Positions 34,757 through 47,869 of a stretch of DNA of 60,000 nucleotides are shown piece by piece. The notes under the pieces are model-generated. The model did not search any database. It was given only the letters and a program-made list of their open reading frames with translations, and was not told the origin of the DNA. Source of the DNA: Lineus longissimus (taxonomy: Eukaryota; Nemertea; Pilidiophora; Heteronemertea; Lineidae); contig NC_088310.1 of NCBI RefSeq assembly GCF_910592395.1, positions 8,565,501 to 8,625,500 on the forward strand, given 5' to 3'. Both the position numbers and the translations under genes were made by a program. The first letter of the stretch is position 1; every line of letters starts with the position of its first letter.

Positions 34757-35055
34757 AAAACCCATCTGCTTCAAGTATATTGGGCTGGGTACTAGCAAGT
34801 ATAGATTCCATACTTGGCGCTAGGCATACTGTTAGCAGCTACTGTCCACTTGATGATCGCAATAGCTACTCTAGCATGATGAATTAAAAGTGGAAGTGAT
34901 ACTTTTGGGATGAGTTGCAAACATCTGGGGAATAGTCATATTTTAGTGAATATAACTTGCCACAATGACTTCTAATTTCCCACTCTAATTTTGTATGCAA
35001 CTTGTGTTGTCAAATGTAGCTGGCAATTATTCAAGGGTAGTCAAGGTCATGAATA

Positions 35056-35213
35056 CTGGGTGGTCCACAAAAAAGTATGCAATTTCAATTGCTATGATTT
35101 CTACAAAAATATTGTAATTCTGCCGGGGTGGGATAGTGTTATACATTTTGTCCATGAACTACTGTAGAAATTTGGTCAAATTATAATTGAACACTTTTTT
35201 GTGGTCCACCCTG
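35056..35213. mobile_element. mariner-like MITE
   Basis: CTGGGTGGTCCACAAAAAAG at the left and inverted CAGGGTGGACCACAAAAAAG at the right are flanked by TA on both sides (35054-35055, 35214-35215). The GGGTG-CCA-AAAA terminus and the TA target duplication are typical of Tc1/mariner. The 158-bp element has no transposase frame. Confidence 0.75.
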
Positions 35214-36234
35214 TACATGCATAATCATTAATCATTCTTATCAAACAGACTCTTTGGCGTCAATAACAACACTCGTCTTGTTATTGCCAATGTTTATAAT
35301 TTAGATAGGCGACACCTTTCAGACAATTTGCCGATGAGAAGTGGGTTTGTATTACTAGAGTCGGTTGCTTTGCCTTTTGGGTAACTTCTAAGACGAAGCT
35401 GAAATGCTGTTCTAGTTGCCAAGTGATAAGATTATTTCACCCACATCTGGTTGTAATGGCAGCAAACACAGACCACACATTTTCCATGTTTCCTGACTAT
35501 TGTGCCATGAGACATCAATCTAACAATGTCTTTTCCACATTAAAGTAAATTTCGCAGGAGCAATACAATGCCCTTGCATTTCTCGCGGCTTGTATCAAAG
35601 CAATTGATGCATCAAGTCATTACTATGGCATTCCCATACCATAGGCAAGTTTCTGAATGAAACGCTATTGTCAACACGTTCAGCAGGTCGAGTCTAGCTA
35701 ACTGATCTGCGCCGGAGTTTTAAACAGGAAATGAGAAGGTAGATTTTCCTAGCTGGGGCCCAGACCACCACCAAAATCAATAAATTTGTTTTCATACTTA
35801 GTGACATTTTACCGTGCATACTTAATGTATGTCTGCAATAGCTAATATATTATGGTATTGGTGGTATTTGTGGTATTGCCTTCATGACACTGCACATGTA
35901 GAGTCATAAGATTGTGATAGAGGTCCTGATGATGTTCCCAAAAGCAATTACCATGATAAAATGTGAAACCTATCGTCTTCTCCTGTATATAATTTGTGAT
36001 GAAAAATGTCCTGTATTTATATTATTAATTGCGCAGTATGGGAATACCTTATTACAAATTGATGGTAATTGCATAGTGACAAGATGTATTCTATATGTAA
36101 ATTCAGCACAGAATCGATTTGAGGATGCCATTTAGTGTATAGATTCAGGCCATCTAATGTAATGCTGCATTGAAAAATATCATCATGTTCAGTTCCTAAA
36201 TAGTGGCACATAGACGGTAAAATATCTGCCTTAA

Positions 36235-36457
36235 AGGGATACGCCATTCCTAATTACTGCAGTGGTCCAGGAAAATAGCAATGCAGTTTACACAGTGCTG
36301 TAGTGGAGTTCTATGCATACAAATTTGTTGAGTATTTGTGGTACATGTATTTGTATATCTATCTACACAACAGCAGTGCTGAAATTTATACTCCCCTACG
36401 TATTTATGCAATAAGGAGTTTTCAAATTCAATTACAAATTTCGATCCATGTAGGCCT
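36235..36457 (+). mobile_element. TTAA-flanked MITE, family T, copy 5
   Basis: TTAA lies at 36231-36234 and 36458-36461. The left end AGGGATACGCCATTCC, the GGTCCAGGAAAATAGCAATG core and TTCAAATTCAATTACAAATT match copy 4. The inverted terminus is partly lost at the right. Confidence 0.7.
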
Positions 36458-36819
36458 TTAACATATTGCAGTGACTCATAGATACCTTACGCTCTGTATG
36501 GAACTATGAGATAGTGATAAACCCAACACACAGTACCACAAATGGATTCCTGATATTCTCTCATCATTGTATCCCTCATGTCATATCAAACCAATCTGTC
36601 TCCTTTATTAAATATTTAGATAGTGTCTGATGGCTGAAGGCTAAAGGTAAGAGGTCTTTGGTCAACCATGCCTTGTATCCTTTTGTGTGTGACATTGACA
36701 CCCTTTGACTACTAAATACCAACTCTTCACACTATTTAAAAAAAATTGAGTTGAGAGCACTTAAGCTAACTTAGCTCATTATTGGCTCTTGAGACAATAG
36801 TTGTAATGTAGGAGGAAAC

Positions 36820-36965
36820 CGGGCTACTTGGAGGAAACTTATGCTATGGAAGAGAGCCGCCGTCTCTATATCACATGAGTATACCAGGACAGACGAGGAA
36901 TCAAGACCTCAGATGTGACAACGAGGTTTCCACTGCGCCAGTCTATCCCAGGAGACCTCTTTCAT
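36820..36965 (-). mobile_element. Decayed tRNA-derived SINE
   Basis: On the minus strand TGGCGCAGTGG (36940-36930) resembles an A box, and GAGGTCTTGATTCCTC (ending 36895) resembles a degraded B box about 31 bases on. A CCGGTTTCCTCCTACA tail lies further along. The spacing is shorter than in a tRNA, so the call is tentative. Confidence 0.35.
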
Positions 36966-39586
36966 GGTGTGGTCAACTTGATGATGCTGGTTAAGCAGAA
37001 TCTCCTATCCAGTATATGGGAACAGCTCGAAGTGACCTTTGCAATGAAAACATCGCCAATAGAAGCGTTAATTAAGTGTACATAACCTTGCTAGTAGATT
37101 AAATGATTTGATCAAGGCTTACAGAGTTCTGATTTTCAATCACGAGTGTTGTGTCGTTTGTATTGGTCATGTTGGTGTCTGGAGGCTTCCTTCATTATGC
37201 CTTAGTAAGTGTATCTAGAGTCAATATTTCTCCTTCCCCAACATAGCCTTGTATCTAACTGAGTTTGTCATAATTGCCATCATTCTGTTCCAATACATTT
37301 TCTCCCTGTCAATCCATGCATTCACTGCATGGCAAGTCAACCATCATTATAGTTTTATTCAAATAATCCACTTTCCAAGTAAATTCCGCTTCTAAATGTT
37401 GTGATAGTCATCTATACACTCTTAAAAATAAAGGGTTTTGACCTTTTGAAAAAACCTGTTAGGGTTTTGATAGGTGGTGTGAATGCTGATGAACCAGGGA
37501 TCGGGTGGTGATTGACCTCAATTCAACCGTTTAAAATCACCACAGTGGATCCCAACCACGACTAGAAAGATGAAATCTTGCTTTTTGTGTTCATAAGTGC
37601 AACCTTCAATGAAGGAACCAGTTCATGGTCATGTCCTGCTGATACGCTACAAGCTCGAAAGTTAATTGTAATCAATCAAAAGTCCTTGACTGCCCTTGTT
37701 TCCAATTCTGGGTAGCTGGTTTCTGGCAATAGCGTGCATCCCAAGTGTCATCTTTAATGATATGGTCTGGTTAATACCCGCTGACAGGGTAGTCTCATAT
37801 CGATGGCAATCGCCAGCATCCAGTTGGAGCTGTATTAGCTGACCTGTGGCAATGGGATGGTGTTATTGGTATCACATGCGATCTGGATGATTTTATTAGG
37901 TCGGATCAGGATGCACTGAGATAGATTCGACTGAAGATGGTCTCACTGGGCCGTAATTGCATGAGATAAAATTATTTTGAAGGCACTGGGACATCAAATT
38001 GACATAGGCAGAAAGTGTATGCTTCATGGCTTGGTATAATTTGATTTCCATTCCTGTTCGACCTCAAAATCAGAATGTCTGCAATGAACAGGAGCAAAGT
38101 AAGAAGCTCTAAAGGAAAGGCACAATACAATGCAGTCTGGCCTGACAAACTCTCATCACGTTTGTGGTGTACAGGAATTAAAATGTACATTTGCAAATTA
38201 CAAAGTGACTGATTGAGAGTATTTGACTAAATATTTATACATTTGAAAATAATATGGAAACATCTCCAACTTCCAACACCTCACAGTGTATTATTCTATC
38301 GTCATGAATTTTATATGAGTTTCTTCCATCAGACTCAATCAACGCTAAATCATCCACAGATTGTATTCTGAAGAAAAAAACCTGGTTTGGCCATTAACGT
38401 CATTTTCTCCTCTTTGGCGTGTTTACCAAGATAACATTGTGTTATTTGTTAGGATAATGAAGGAGAGAGTTCATGTTTGGCATCAAAAGGATTTGACGTT
38501 ATCCGCTGTAACAGTTATGGATTTTTCCATCGTGTTTTTGTGCTCTGATCTATATCGTGTAGCGGGGCAAAAGATGCTGAAGGCGTAGTAAGGGAAACAA
38601 GATTATAGTGGTCCTGTGGTCCGTCGTTTTGAATGTGGGTGAAAGGTTTACCCCATTCTTGTAACGGTTTCTCTACATGTTAGATGGGCATCGGCTCTAG
38701 GCAGCAAGGGAACTTCTATCACTGATGATGTGTTGTCTGCCATCTGGAGGGTTTCCTTTAATATCCTTCTGAAGGTTACACAGTAATGAAGATTATCACT
38801 CATCCACAATCAATTGCTCTGCAGTGACCATTCTAGTATTTCTAGAAATCCGCAAAGAAAGGGTAGAAAAGAGCACTGACTAAAAATGGCTGTGTGCAGA
38901 GCCCTCCCTTGAATGGAAATGCATGAGCCAATTGTGAAAAGGGCAGGGCAAAAAGAGGAAGGAAAAAAGGCAGGGTGCTGCGCCCTGCTGAACATCTTTA
39001 GCAGAAATATTTCCAAATAATCTGGACACAGCCAGTGTAACTACAGTCGATTCACTTATCAGGACAGCAAACTGTAGAAACAATTATTTCAGGTGGAACA
39101 GTTTTCTCAAAAACCTCCACTAGCTCAAATCCAAATCCATCACTGCTCATGCTGCTCAGCCAAACATCCTTTCATTATTGATGACCAGAGAAAAGGTCAG
39201 CGGCCGCTGCAGATGACTAATGTCCCCTGCAGTCATTCACCAATACTCATGACAGTAGAGGAAGAACAGATACAGATGATGGCAATTAGTGAGGGAGTTA
39301 ATTGCCAATCCTTTGATCTCCAATTGAGATGTTCCTCAGCAATCATTAACATATTGATCGTAATGTCCCATCGATCCTATTGATTTCCTATGGAAGTCTG
39401 CGGAATTATGCAAAAGATAAGCTGTTATTACGCAGGCATCCATGTATGCCTTGACTTGTGTATTTGTAGATTCTGCGGATATTTGATTATTTGGATCATC
39501 CTGTGACTGGATTAAGCCAGCTTACTCAACTGTATTATCTAAATTGGATTTGGTTGGATCAATATAGAGTGGAGAGTAGCCAACCT

Positions 39587-39686
39587 TGTCCAGTTGGATC
39601 TTGAGAAAGTAACGGCCAGCTGTGTCCAGTGGTATCTGGGGAAAGTAACGGCCAACTGTGTCCAGTGGGATCTGGGGAAAGTAACG
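39587..39686. repeat. Tandem repeat, 36-bp unit x 2.8
   Basis: TGTCCAGTGGGATCTGGGGA followed by AAGTAACGGCCAACTG starts at 39587, 39623 and 39659 with few changes. Confidence 0.9.
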
Positions 39687-41069
39687 ACTTCGTGCTATTT
39701 GACTGTTTTCTTCTTGTAATTCCGTAGGAAAACACAGACATCAAACTCACTCAAATTTCAAATCTAATGCGTTAACCATTGAATTTCATCAGCAAACACA
39801 GAATTTAGTATATGCAAAATAAAAACTGAGCAAATTTGCAGACGTTTTGCTTCATGAACATTACCCGGTTTGTAGTAGTATTTCTGTACCAGTGGCAGTT
39901 ACTCTCTCTCATTGTCTCTCTGTACCAGTCATCTTGTGCTCATCCAGAAAGCAATACTTTCATGTACTTGTACACAAAAATGCTCTCTCTCGCCTTAAGT
40001 ATTGCCTGATGCATTCCTTCTAGTGAGATGTTCCAACTCACTGACACAGGATAGCACTTTGTGTATTCTTTATTGGAACTCAGTAACAGTGTCTTCCTCG
40101 AGACATCTTGGAGTAGGAGATAATACTGCCTTGATATTTGACTTCGGTTTGTTAGTGTACATGTACTTTAAGTTACGAAATTTTTGCAGGCAAATTATTT
40201 TTGTGATTTTTGAAGATATTTGAGATTTACAAAATCAAAATTAAAAAATACCTGTGACAGGAAGGGCTATGTAGAACTACATGAACGCTATTTCGGCTGA
40301 TTTCCGACCCACATTTTAGACTAACTAGCAAAACAAACCAGTCAGCGTGTAGCCTTCCAGGGTAGCGTATCCTGTGACATATTTAATTCATTAGTGCAGA
40401 GAAGTCTAAAGTAGTGGCAATTAGTGTGATTTTTACAGAAGCAGGCAACTTATTCCAAATTTGAATTTCCGGTTTGTGAGAAAGACATTTTACTGGAACA
40501 GACAGGTAATTTTAATTTTCGCCGAATCGATTTTGTTACATTACGAAGACTATCTCCCTAGGCTGAAATATAATTCAAGGTGTTCAAGGACGAAGTCAGT
40601 TAGGTGTGCTGTCAGATTTTGCGTGAAAATTGGCAGTTCAGCACTACTTACATAGAGATATGTCCGACAGCAATCTGATCATTCTAATTTCCTATTTGGT
40701 GGGAATAGTTTGTTTGCGCACCGGACTTCTCCTTCCGTTGTCATTGCCGATATGATGGTTCATATCACGATTAGCAGTGATGCTTATAAAACACTTATCA
40801 TGAATCACACATCAACACTAAAGTGAGGAACTGCCAACACCAAGAATGCACCACTTTCACAGAAGCAAAGACTGCCCTGAAAGGACAAGCACAGGATGAG
40901 CAAATTCCAAGTTGAGACATAACCATGGAGACTACTCACAAACCAAGATATACTCTGTGGTCACTTGAAAAAGGGCTCAGATGAAGCCTTTACATGACAA
41001 CATTTCCTGCCATCAATGTTGATGCTAATGCACAAAAAATATTCTTTCCAATTTATTCATCATATTGGT

Positions 41070-41149
41070 GTTTTAATAACAAATGTCTTTTTATCCTGTA
41101 TTTTAGGTAAGTCTCGTGTCGTCACCGAGAATGTTGAGCGGCATGTAAG
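41070..41149 (+). promoter_or_regulatory. Candidate recursive splice site (zero-length exon)
   Basis: A branch-point-like TTTTAATAAC and a pyrimidine-rich tract lead to CTGTATTTTAG|GTAAGT, with AG at 41105-41106 and a near-consensus donor starting at 41107. An acceptor fused directly to GTAAGT is the ratchet-point motif known from recursive splicing of long introns in flies and vertebrates. It lies near the midpoint of the 25107-58942 intron. A second donor, AAG|GTAGGA at 41150, could define a 43-nt RS-exon; that exon would shift the frame and meet a stop in the acidic exon. Confidence 0.45.
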
Positions 41150-42540
41150 GTAGGACATCTCAGGAAAACTAAGACTTCGGTTGTTGCAAACAGGTTTGTC
41201 GTCCAATTACTGTAGGTCCAGAAATATTTTTGGCCACTTCATTTCACGATTTTGCCAAACTGCAATGTTTGCATACTTTTAATTTAGTGTTTTGACAACC
41301 CCGTTGATTTACCTTTTCATGGCGATATTTTTTGCAATTAGCATTAAATATGAAAAACACTAAAATTACAGGCATGTGAAGATATGGTCTTTACACATGT
41401 AGCAGTAGTGTTGAGTGCTTCAAAAGTGACAGATATTGTGTGCGCAGTCTCTTGCCCCATATAAAGTTCCGATGCTAATGCCACTAAATCAACTTATGGT
41501 GATTTCAAGTGAACACTTTTGTTGCTGTAACTCTAATGGTTTTTGCAGTAAATATGAATCCAACATGATTTATACTATGGGATCTTCCAGGAAAGAAATT
41601 AAAGGTTTGGTATTGAGGTCCGGGGTACCGTCAGCAGCGTTTTACCATAATTATCTCATTTTTTCTGGAATTAGTTTTTGCGTTTTTTTCATCCGTACTC
41701 TTCATAGTAGACCAGTAGAGATCATCATTCTATTAGTACTTGCCAAAATTATCTGAAGGTCCACATTTTGCCGAGAAGGGGCTCAAATAGATTTTGTTGA
41801 CATTTTGAATTAATGGTACGAGCACTGTGTCCATGGAAAGCACTTTCTCAGGGGATGTGATGTTTACTAATTGACAGTCAAAGGCTGTGAAACATATGAA
41901 GTCTGATCTGCCACTCTCGGTGGTAATTGCTTGTGTAGGCGTTGGTAAAATGACCAAAGGACACTTTTCTGTAACAAACTTAATGACAAGCAAGGTAAAA
42001 GTAAAGTTAAGTTTGTTTATTTTAGTGTCACCCCTAATGAAATGCCAGCCAGATTTTGGCTTATGAGACACTCTTGACTTTCAAACTTTCCAGGGGCCTG
42101 GGCAAGGAGGCAGTGTGTGCTCTATTTTTAACCAGCTGCTCGCGACTTACCAACCCGCTCGGCATTGGAAAGAGCCAGCAAAGGAGCTCCAAACCTCCGA
42201 CCTTCTCGTTCATGAGTGGGATTCTTTCGATTTTTAATCTAATTCCATTCCAAAACCAGTTAATCTATGTAAATCTTTGTGAGATTTCTTATGGCTTTGT
42301 GGCAAATAGAGATATCGCTGTGGCAGTTTCAAATAACTGACAATCAGAAGCCATACTATTGCCATGAAATTTCTTTCCAGTGGTAGTTTCATCATCACAA
42401 TCAATTGTCGATGACAAGGTTTAGCTGCGTAGCTTTGGGCGCAGACTACATTTCAGCGAGTCGTGAGCATTGATCGGAGACAGTTTGAGTGTCATCTGGG
42501 CTGTTATCAATTCATAGAGAAAGAAATACTGTCACTTGGA

Positions 42541-42939
42541 ATGGACTATCGAGACAGGGAATTGAGTGTTGGTTCCAATAGTTATTCGTTGATAGAGAAT
42601 CTTTTACAAGAAAAAGAAGACCTAGAAATCACCATCAGGGCCAGTAGTGTTAGCTTCGGAGCCAATTTTGAGAAGTGCCTTCGCTTCACAAAAATCGGCT
42701 GTTTGCTTTTTGCAGTTTTCCCCTGTTCTGTGTTCACTTATGACCTTGTGATGCGCCACACAGACAGTGAACCTTTGTTTCGGTTATTTGACATTCTAAT
42801 TGCCTGTACCGTGTCAACTTTTCCTCTCGTGCACATGTACCGTTTTAAGTGGAAATTTGGCAGAATGAACATGCTCATTCTTTTGCCATGTCATAAGGTA
42901 ACGACATCACAAGTCCAGAAGAGAACAGTCTGTGGATAG
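42541..42939 (+). CDS. Unrecognised ORF with two hydrophobic segments
   Basis: From the ATG at 42541 the frame runs 132 codons to a TAG (open from 42463 without an ATG). It has an acidic N terminus (MDYRDREL, LLQEKEDLEI), then two hydrophobic stretches, about residues 51-73 (FTKIGCLLFAVFPCSVFTYD) and 81-103 (LFRLFDILIACTVSTFPLVH), followed by a basic RFKWKFGR. A possible donor CATAAG|GTAACG at 42898 would end it in phase 0, so it could be a first exon of a multi-pass receptor. The pattern is loosely like the first two helices of gustatory-receptor-like proteins, but I do not recognise it. Its phase does not fit the Syt14-like gene. It could be chance or a transposon relic. Confidence 0.22.
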   Translation: MDYRDRELSVGSNSYSLIENLLQEKEDLEITIRASSVSFGANFEKCLRFTKIGCLLFAVFPCSVFTYDLVMRHTDSEPLFRLFDILIACTVSTFPLVHMYRFKWKFGRMNMLILLPCHKVTTSQVQKRTVCG

Positions 42940-44193
42940 CCATGCAGTCTTAGGGTCCATAGTGTCATAATAAGTCTTATGTCAATTATAGATGATCATT
43001 GGATAGTTATTGCTGTCATAAACAAGCCTCAATCAACACCATGCAGAATGTTCACACACAATTCTGGAGTATGCTCAACCAATGGAGTGTCATAGACTGG
43101 CTGCCTACAACCCAAGCAGACTCGTAACCAAGCACCACTAATACGCAGTAACATGCCAGCTCATTGTCGACATAAAAGAGTTGATTTGTGGTATATGCAA
43201 TAAACACTGCAATAATTGTCCATCAGATTCAATAAGGGATTTCGGGTGCAGAATTATCTGACTCATTTGGCAGGAAGTCATCATGGTCATCCAGTATCAA
43301 GCCATGTTTTTTGGTCTGATTATCTAATTGAAGGGCCTGGGGAATTGATATCAAACTGAACGTATGGGTTTTCTTAACAACCACCGCAAAATGTTGACCA
43401 AACCGAGGTGTCAGTCGTGAATATCAACACCAAGCTCATTCCAAAGCCTTACCACTGTAGGCAATACCTGGGGTCCACATTTTGCCCTAAGACCTCGGGG
43501 ATTGCCTGGAGTCGTAGGATGGGAGAAGATCGGATATGTACCTAGGGCAACTCTGTTTATTGCTTAAAGTAGAGCAGTAGCATGGTCTTGTATTCGATCA
43601 GTGGAGACTCCTCAGCACTGGGGTTATGCGTCAGAGAAGACCTTGATTTCTATTCTGCAAGAATCATCAACGTGTGATCTGGGAAGCTTTTGCCCTTGAT
43701 ACTACACATGCGTGGCAACAAATCAACTCTACTTTCTCCTCCCTGCACCGTGAAAATTAATTTTGGTTAACCCACGTCTATCAAATTTAATCATTCATGT
43801 TCACTAACTCAGATTGGATACCAAGGCTGACATTAATAAAACCTGGTAATGTGATTTCAAAGTTATGGTCTTTTCGCATACAGTCTCCTGCGTCTGATAA
43901 CTCCATTTGACACAGAAACTGCTAAACTTATTTGACTCCCGTCCAAAAATAAATCTCATGGGCATGAGATACCCATCAGGGTATTAAATAGAGACATAGA
44001 TGGTTATGATCCCAGACGCATCCAATGGTGAGTTTATATTTATATGATGGTGAGTTTATACGATTCCATGAAATTGTCGGGTCCCTTGCGAAATCTGACC
44101 TAACCGTCTATTGATTTTTTTACCCAGGTTGAGGACTTCTTACGTGCTTAGGAAAGAGATAGATATCAGTCCTGTCAGTGTGGAATAACACTA

Positions 44194-44244
44194 CAGTAGA
44201 GCCTCAAAGGACACCCCTAGGATGATCAAAGGTGTCCTTAAAAG
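44194..44244 (+). mobile_element. pogo/Tigger-like MITE fragment, family P
   Basis: CAGTAGAGCCTCAAAGGACA after TA (44192-44193), and then inverted GGTGTCCTTAAAAGA, match family P ends. The interior has been deleted down to about 20 bases. Confidence 0.45.
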
Positions 44245-44265
44245 AATGTGATAATAGCAATACAT

Positions 44266-44375
44266 CCATCCAGTCCCAAGTACACATTAGCATTAAGCAG
44301 GTCACCTCTATTGATTGAGTCCATCCAGTCCAAGTACACATTAGCATGAAGCAGGCCATCTCTATTGATGGAGAT
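44266..44375. repeat. Direct duplication, about 55 bp x 2
   Basis: CATCCAGTCC-AAGTACACATTAGCAT-AAGCAGG-CA-CTCTATTGAT occurs twice in tandem with a few substitutions. Confidence 0.8.
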
Positions 44376-47300
44376 GGCCTAACAAACTAACTAAGATGTG
44401 TACATGACATAATGTCAATAAAATATATGAAAAAGTGAAGGAGGCACTCGTGATATTTGTTTTAAGGTGGTTTGGAGATGTAGTTGCTTCTTTGAACATA
44501 CGCTTCCTCTGGCAGGTAGCACTCTCTTGCTCGGGTAGTGGCTGAAAAAAAGCGATTCCAATTTCCAAAAATATCTGTTTGAAGTATCAGCTCTTCTTCT
44601 TTGGCAACCTCTTCACAACAAGTTTGCATCTTATATGAGATAAATTTATAGTGAGGGTCAGTCAGATGACTTATAAAAAGGCATGGTCCCTTTTGAACTT
44701 GAGGTGTCCATGTCAGGACAAGTAAAAGATCTCAGGTCGGTGGACAGTAGCGTAATTATAGTGAATATATATTGTTGTTATCATGCAAGCATGACCTTGA
44801 CTAGCTAATCGGGATGCTAGTACCATAACCTCCCATTTGACAACTAATTCACTAGTGTATTATAGTTGACAATACGTACACAGATCCTGGCTGATGATGT
44901 GATAGAATTGGCATAATTTGAAATGGCTATATTGAGGCTATAATATTAAGGTGAAACTATCCTTTTGAAAACGACAATTAGCTGATATTACCATGTCATA
45001 GAATTACCATACGGAAATTGTATGTCCAATTTCATTTGATAGTTCATCACTCTGGGCTAAGTTCGACTTGTATATCAATATTCATATCATGAAAACTGCT
45101 CCAGCCCCGGCTTAGACATCACAAGGACAAATGTTGTACTGTGGCCGTTTGGTCTTGGTTTCGTCAGACTCCGAGTAGCAGCTCTTGTAATCCCGCAGGC
45201 CCTCGTCCCTTAAGCATCAGTGGGGGTCGAATCTTGGTTTGTGTAATAACTCCAGTGTTCAATTAGGTTGATATCCAGAACGTCTCTCCCCACAGTGGTG
45301 TTCTTGTTCCATCTCCTTGACTTACTTCCTTCTCTTTCAACCTCTGAATGGACCACTTTCGTGCCTCACTCCTGCTCTTGTCTCAGGAGTTCTCTGCGAC
45401 GGGTTCACAGCATTATTTGGCGCGGCAGGATCCAGGTCTACGAACACACTTGCTACCCCTGCTAACTTGTCGGCCCATTATCTAATATGTATACTCCATC
45501 CATGAACGGGCGTTGGAACCAGAAGAAAAGTCATTGACCAAGGGAGTTTACTTGCCAATTGTGTCCATGTCACCATAGGAACATTGATACAGACATGCTG
45601 TTGCCTGGGACACCCCTCTTCTTACATTTATTTGATTAGCCCTGGGGCAATTAAGACAGTCACAGCTTGTATGGGATTGTTGTTAATTACTTGTTGGAGC
45701 ATTATATCTGTCTGGCCCTACGATGGATATAGCTTTCGAGAAAAATTGACATCATGGCATGAATAACGGATTTTATAATTCTGCCATAGATAAGCAGGAC
45801 TTCAACCAAAGTGGCTGTCATCTTGCAGGCCAGTCGTGAGATCGAATTGTGAATGTGGTCAGTTAGTTCTCTGGCTTCTTAGGATGTAGTAGCCTTTGAA
45901 GACTTCTCAAGAATCAGAATATAGGAAGGAACAAAGCAAAGTTAATTTTGATCCCGTTAAACATCCACCTGAGTTCTTAGCAGTTTGGTTACAAAGATTA
46001 AGCAGTGGTTAAAAAAAGAATTTCGGGATAACAAGACATTGGGGCTGGGTCTTTCTCTGTCAAATTCTATTCCATCACAGCATGTTCAAGTTGACTTTCG
46101 TAATGTCTCTATTGTGTCTCTGTGGTAGCCTAGGATGGAAAGAGGAAGTAGATTGTTCCTTCTATCTTTAGTAAAGAGCAAAAGTCAGAGGTTTGAAGAC
46201 GATTAGATATTGTCCAAGTTCTGACCATAAATGATGCCAACTAGTTATCTGCCAGAGTCCATTTGATGACTTGGTAGCCCACTGGGCACTCGCGTTTGTT
46301 GCCTGACTCCAACGAGGAGAGACGGACCTCTAACCAAGTTAACATGTTTGAAAACATATTCAATAAGCGTTGAGAATAAAGGATTTATTTCTGTTATGAT
46401 GTTTGGGGTTATCCTTCTTGCCAAGATGACTTCCATCACAGCTTGTCCCAGCTGACTTCCATTTCTCTCCATTGTAGACGAGTGGTCGGCCTGGACTGAT
46501 GGAGGAAATTGATTGCGAATTGGTGAAGAACTGGAACTGACAGACTCTCTGGGCATGAGATATTGGCATTTTCTGCAGCTTTGTTGTGCTGTCTTGAATT
46601 TGTTATGGCCACTGGCTGCGTGATGGGGATGATATCAGTCATTTCATCATACAAGATTACTAGTTTATTCTTTGTACTTTTATACATTCTATGGAAAATA
46701 ATGGTGTCATTTATTAGAGCCCTTTTCACTGAGCTGGGTCTGTATTAAAGTGCTTAACTCCACAGCATTTTGTCAGTATCATGTTGGTGTCCACTGAGAC
46801 ACTCTGCAAGGTATCCCTGAGCACTTCATTTGAGCTAGGCCTGTATAGGACAAAAGGGACCAGTTTGGGGTTCAAACCCACAATTGTTGTGTTCTCAGCT
46901 GGACACAAACCAGTACCCCAGTAAAGGACATTCTAACATGTCTAAAGGGTATATTTCATTGGTGATCTGCTACTTATCAACAAAAATTGCTTAACAACAG
47001 ATACGCCTGTCTGAGCAACATGGCGTCAGTTCAACTAAAATCTAAATTTCCAATCTAAATGCAGTGAGAATTGCTGCATCTCCAAGGAAACGCAAAGGCT
47101 AATCGCTAAAAAATGTGCCATCACCTCCAGTCACCTTCTTAACTTTTGCGGCCCGTCAATCATTTTCTACTGAAAATTGCCATATTTGTGCGCTTTTGTG
47201 TTGGAATCAATCATTGACACTTTCAATCAGCTGTGATGGGAGTCGCAGTTTAACTTGATAATTGGCACAGTGAGGAATCTGACTTTGACAATCCCGTAGT

Positions 47301-47869
47301 AACTCACAGTTAGGTAGTTCAGCTTAACCATTAGAAACACATCAGAAACTCTTATGGCATATGCTGGGTTCGATCTTTATCTTCAATCAGTAATTTTGAG
47401 TCGAGCGTTTAGCTCAGTCACCCTTCCAATATAGCTATTGGCTCAAACCAGTGTATGACCAGTCATACACTGCTGGCTCCAACACATATGGGCTCACGGC
47501 ACTGCTACCTAAGTGGGAATTCATTTGGTGTTCACCTTTTAATTAGGGTTGAGAGAGTTGTAAAAAAGTGTTGCATTTGGAATAAAAATTTTAAAAGTGG
47601 TTCCCAGGGCTTCTGGTGCCTTTAATTTGGTCATGTATGCCCGGAGTCGTTTGCAGAGATTGATTGAAAGTAAAGGGAGGTTGCTGTGGCTGTCTTGAAC
47701 ACAGCTTCAAGTACAAGATCGTATAGAGGTGATTTGGGCACCTAGGATATGTTGAGTTCAGCTAAGGCCAGAAAGTTCCACGATTGATGATCTCCAGACT
47801 CAAAGCAATCAGTGACAGCAACAGCTGGGACAGGACAAATCACATTTCCAATATTCCAATATTCCATCC

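Noticed and set aside
47310-47385. tRNA-like boxes (TAGTTCAGCTTAACC and GGGTTCGATC)
   Set aside because: The boxes are about 57 bases apart and no cloverleaf stem forms; too weak to annotate.
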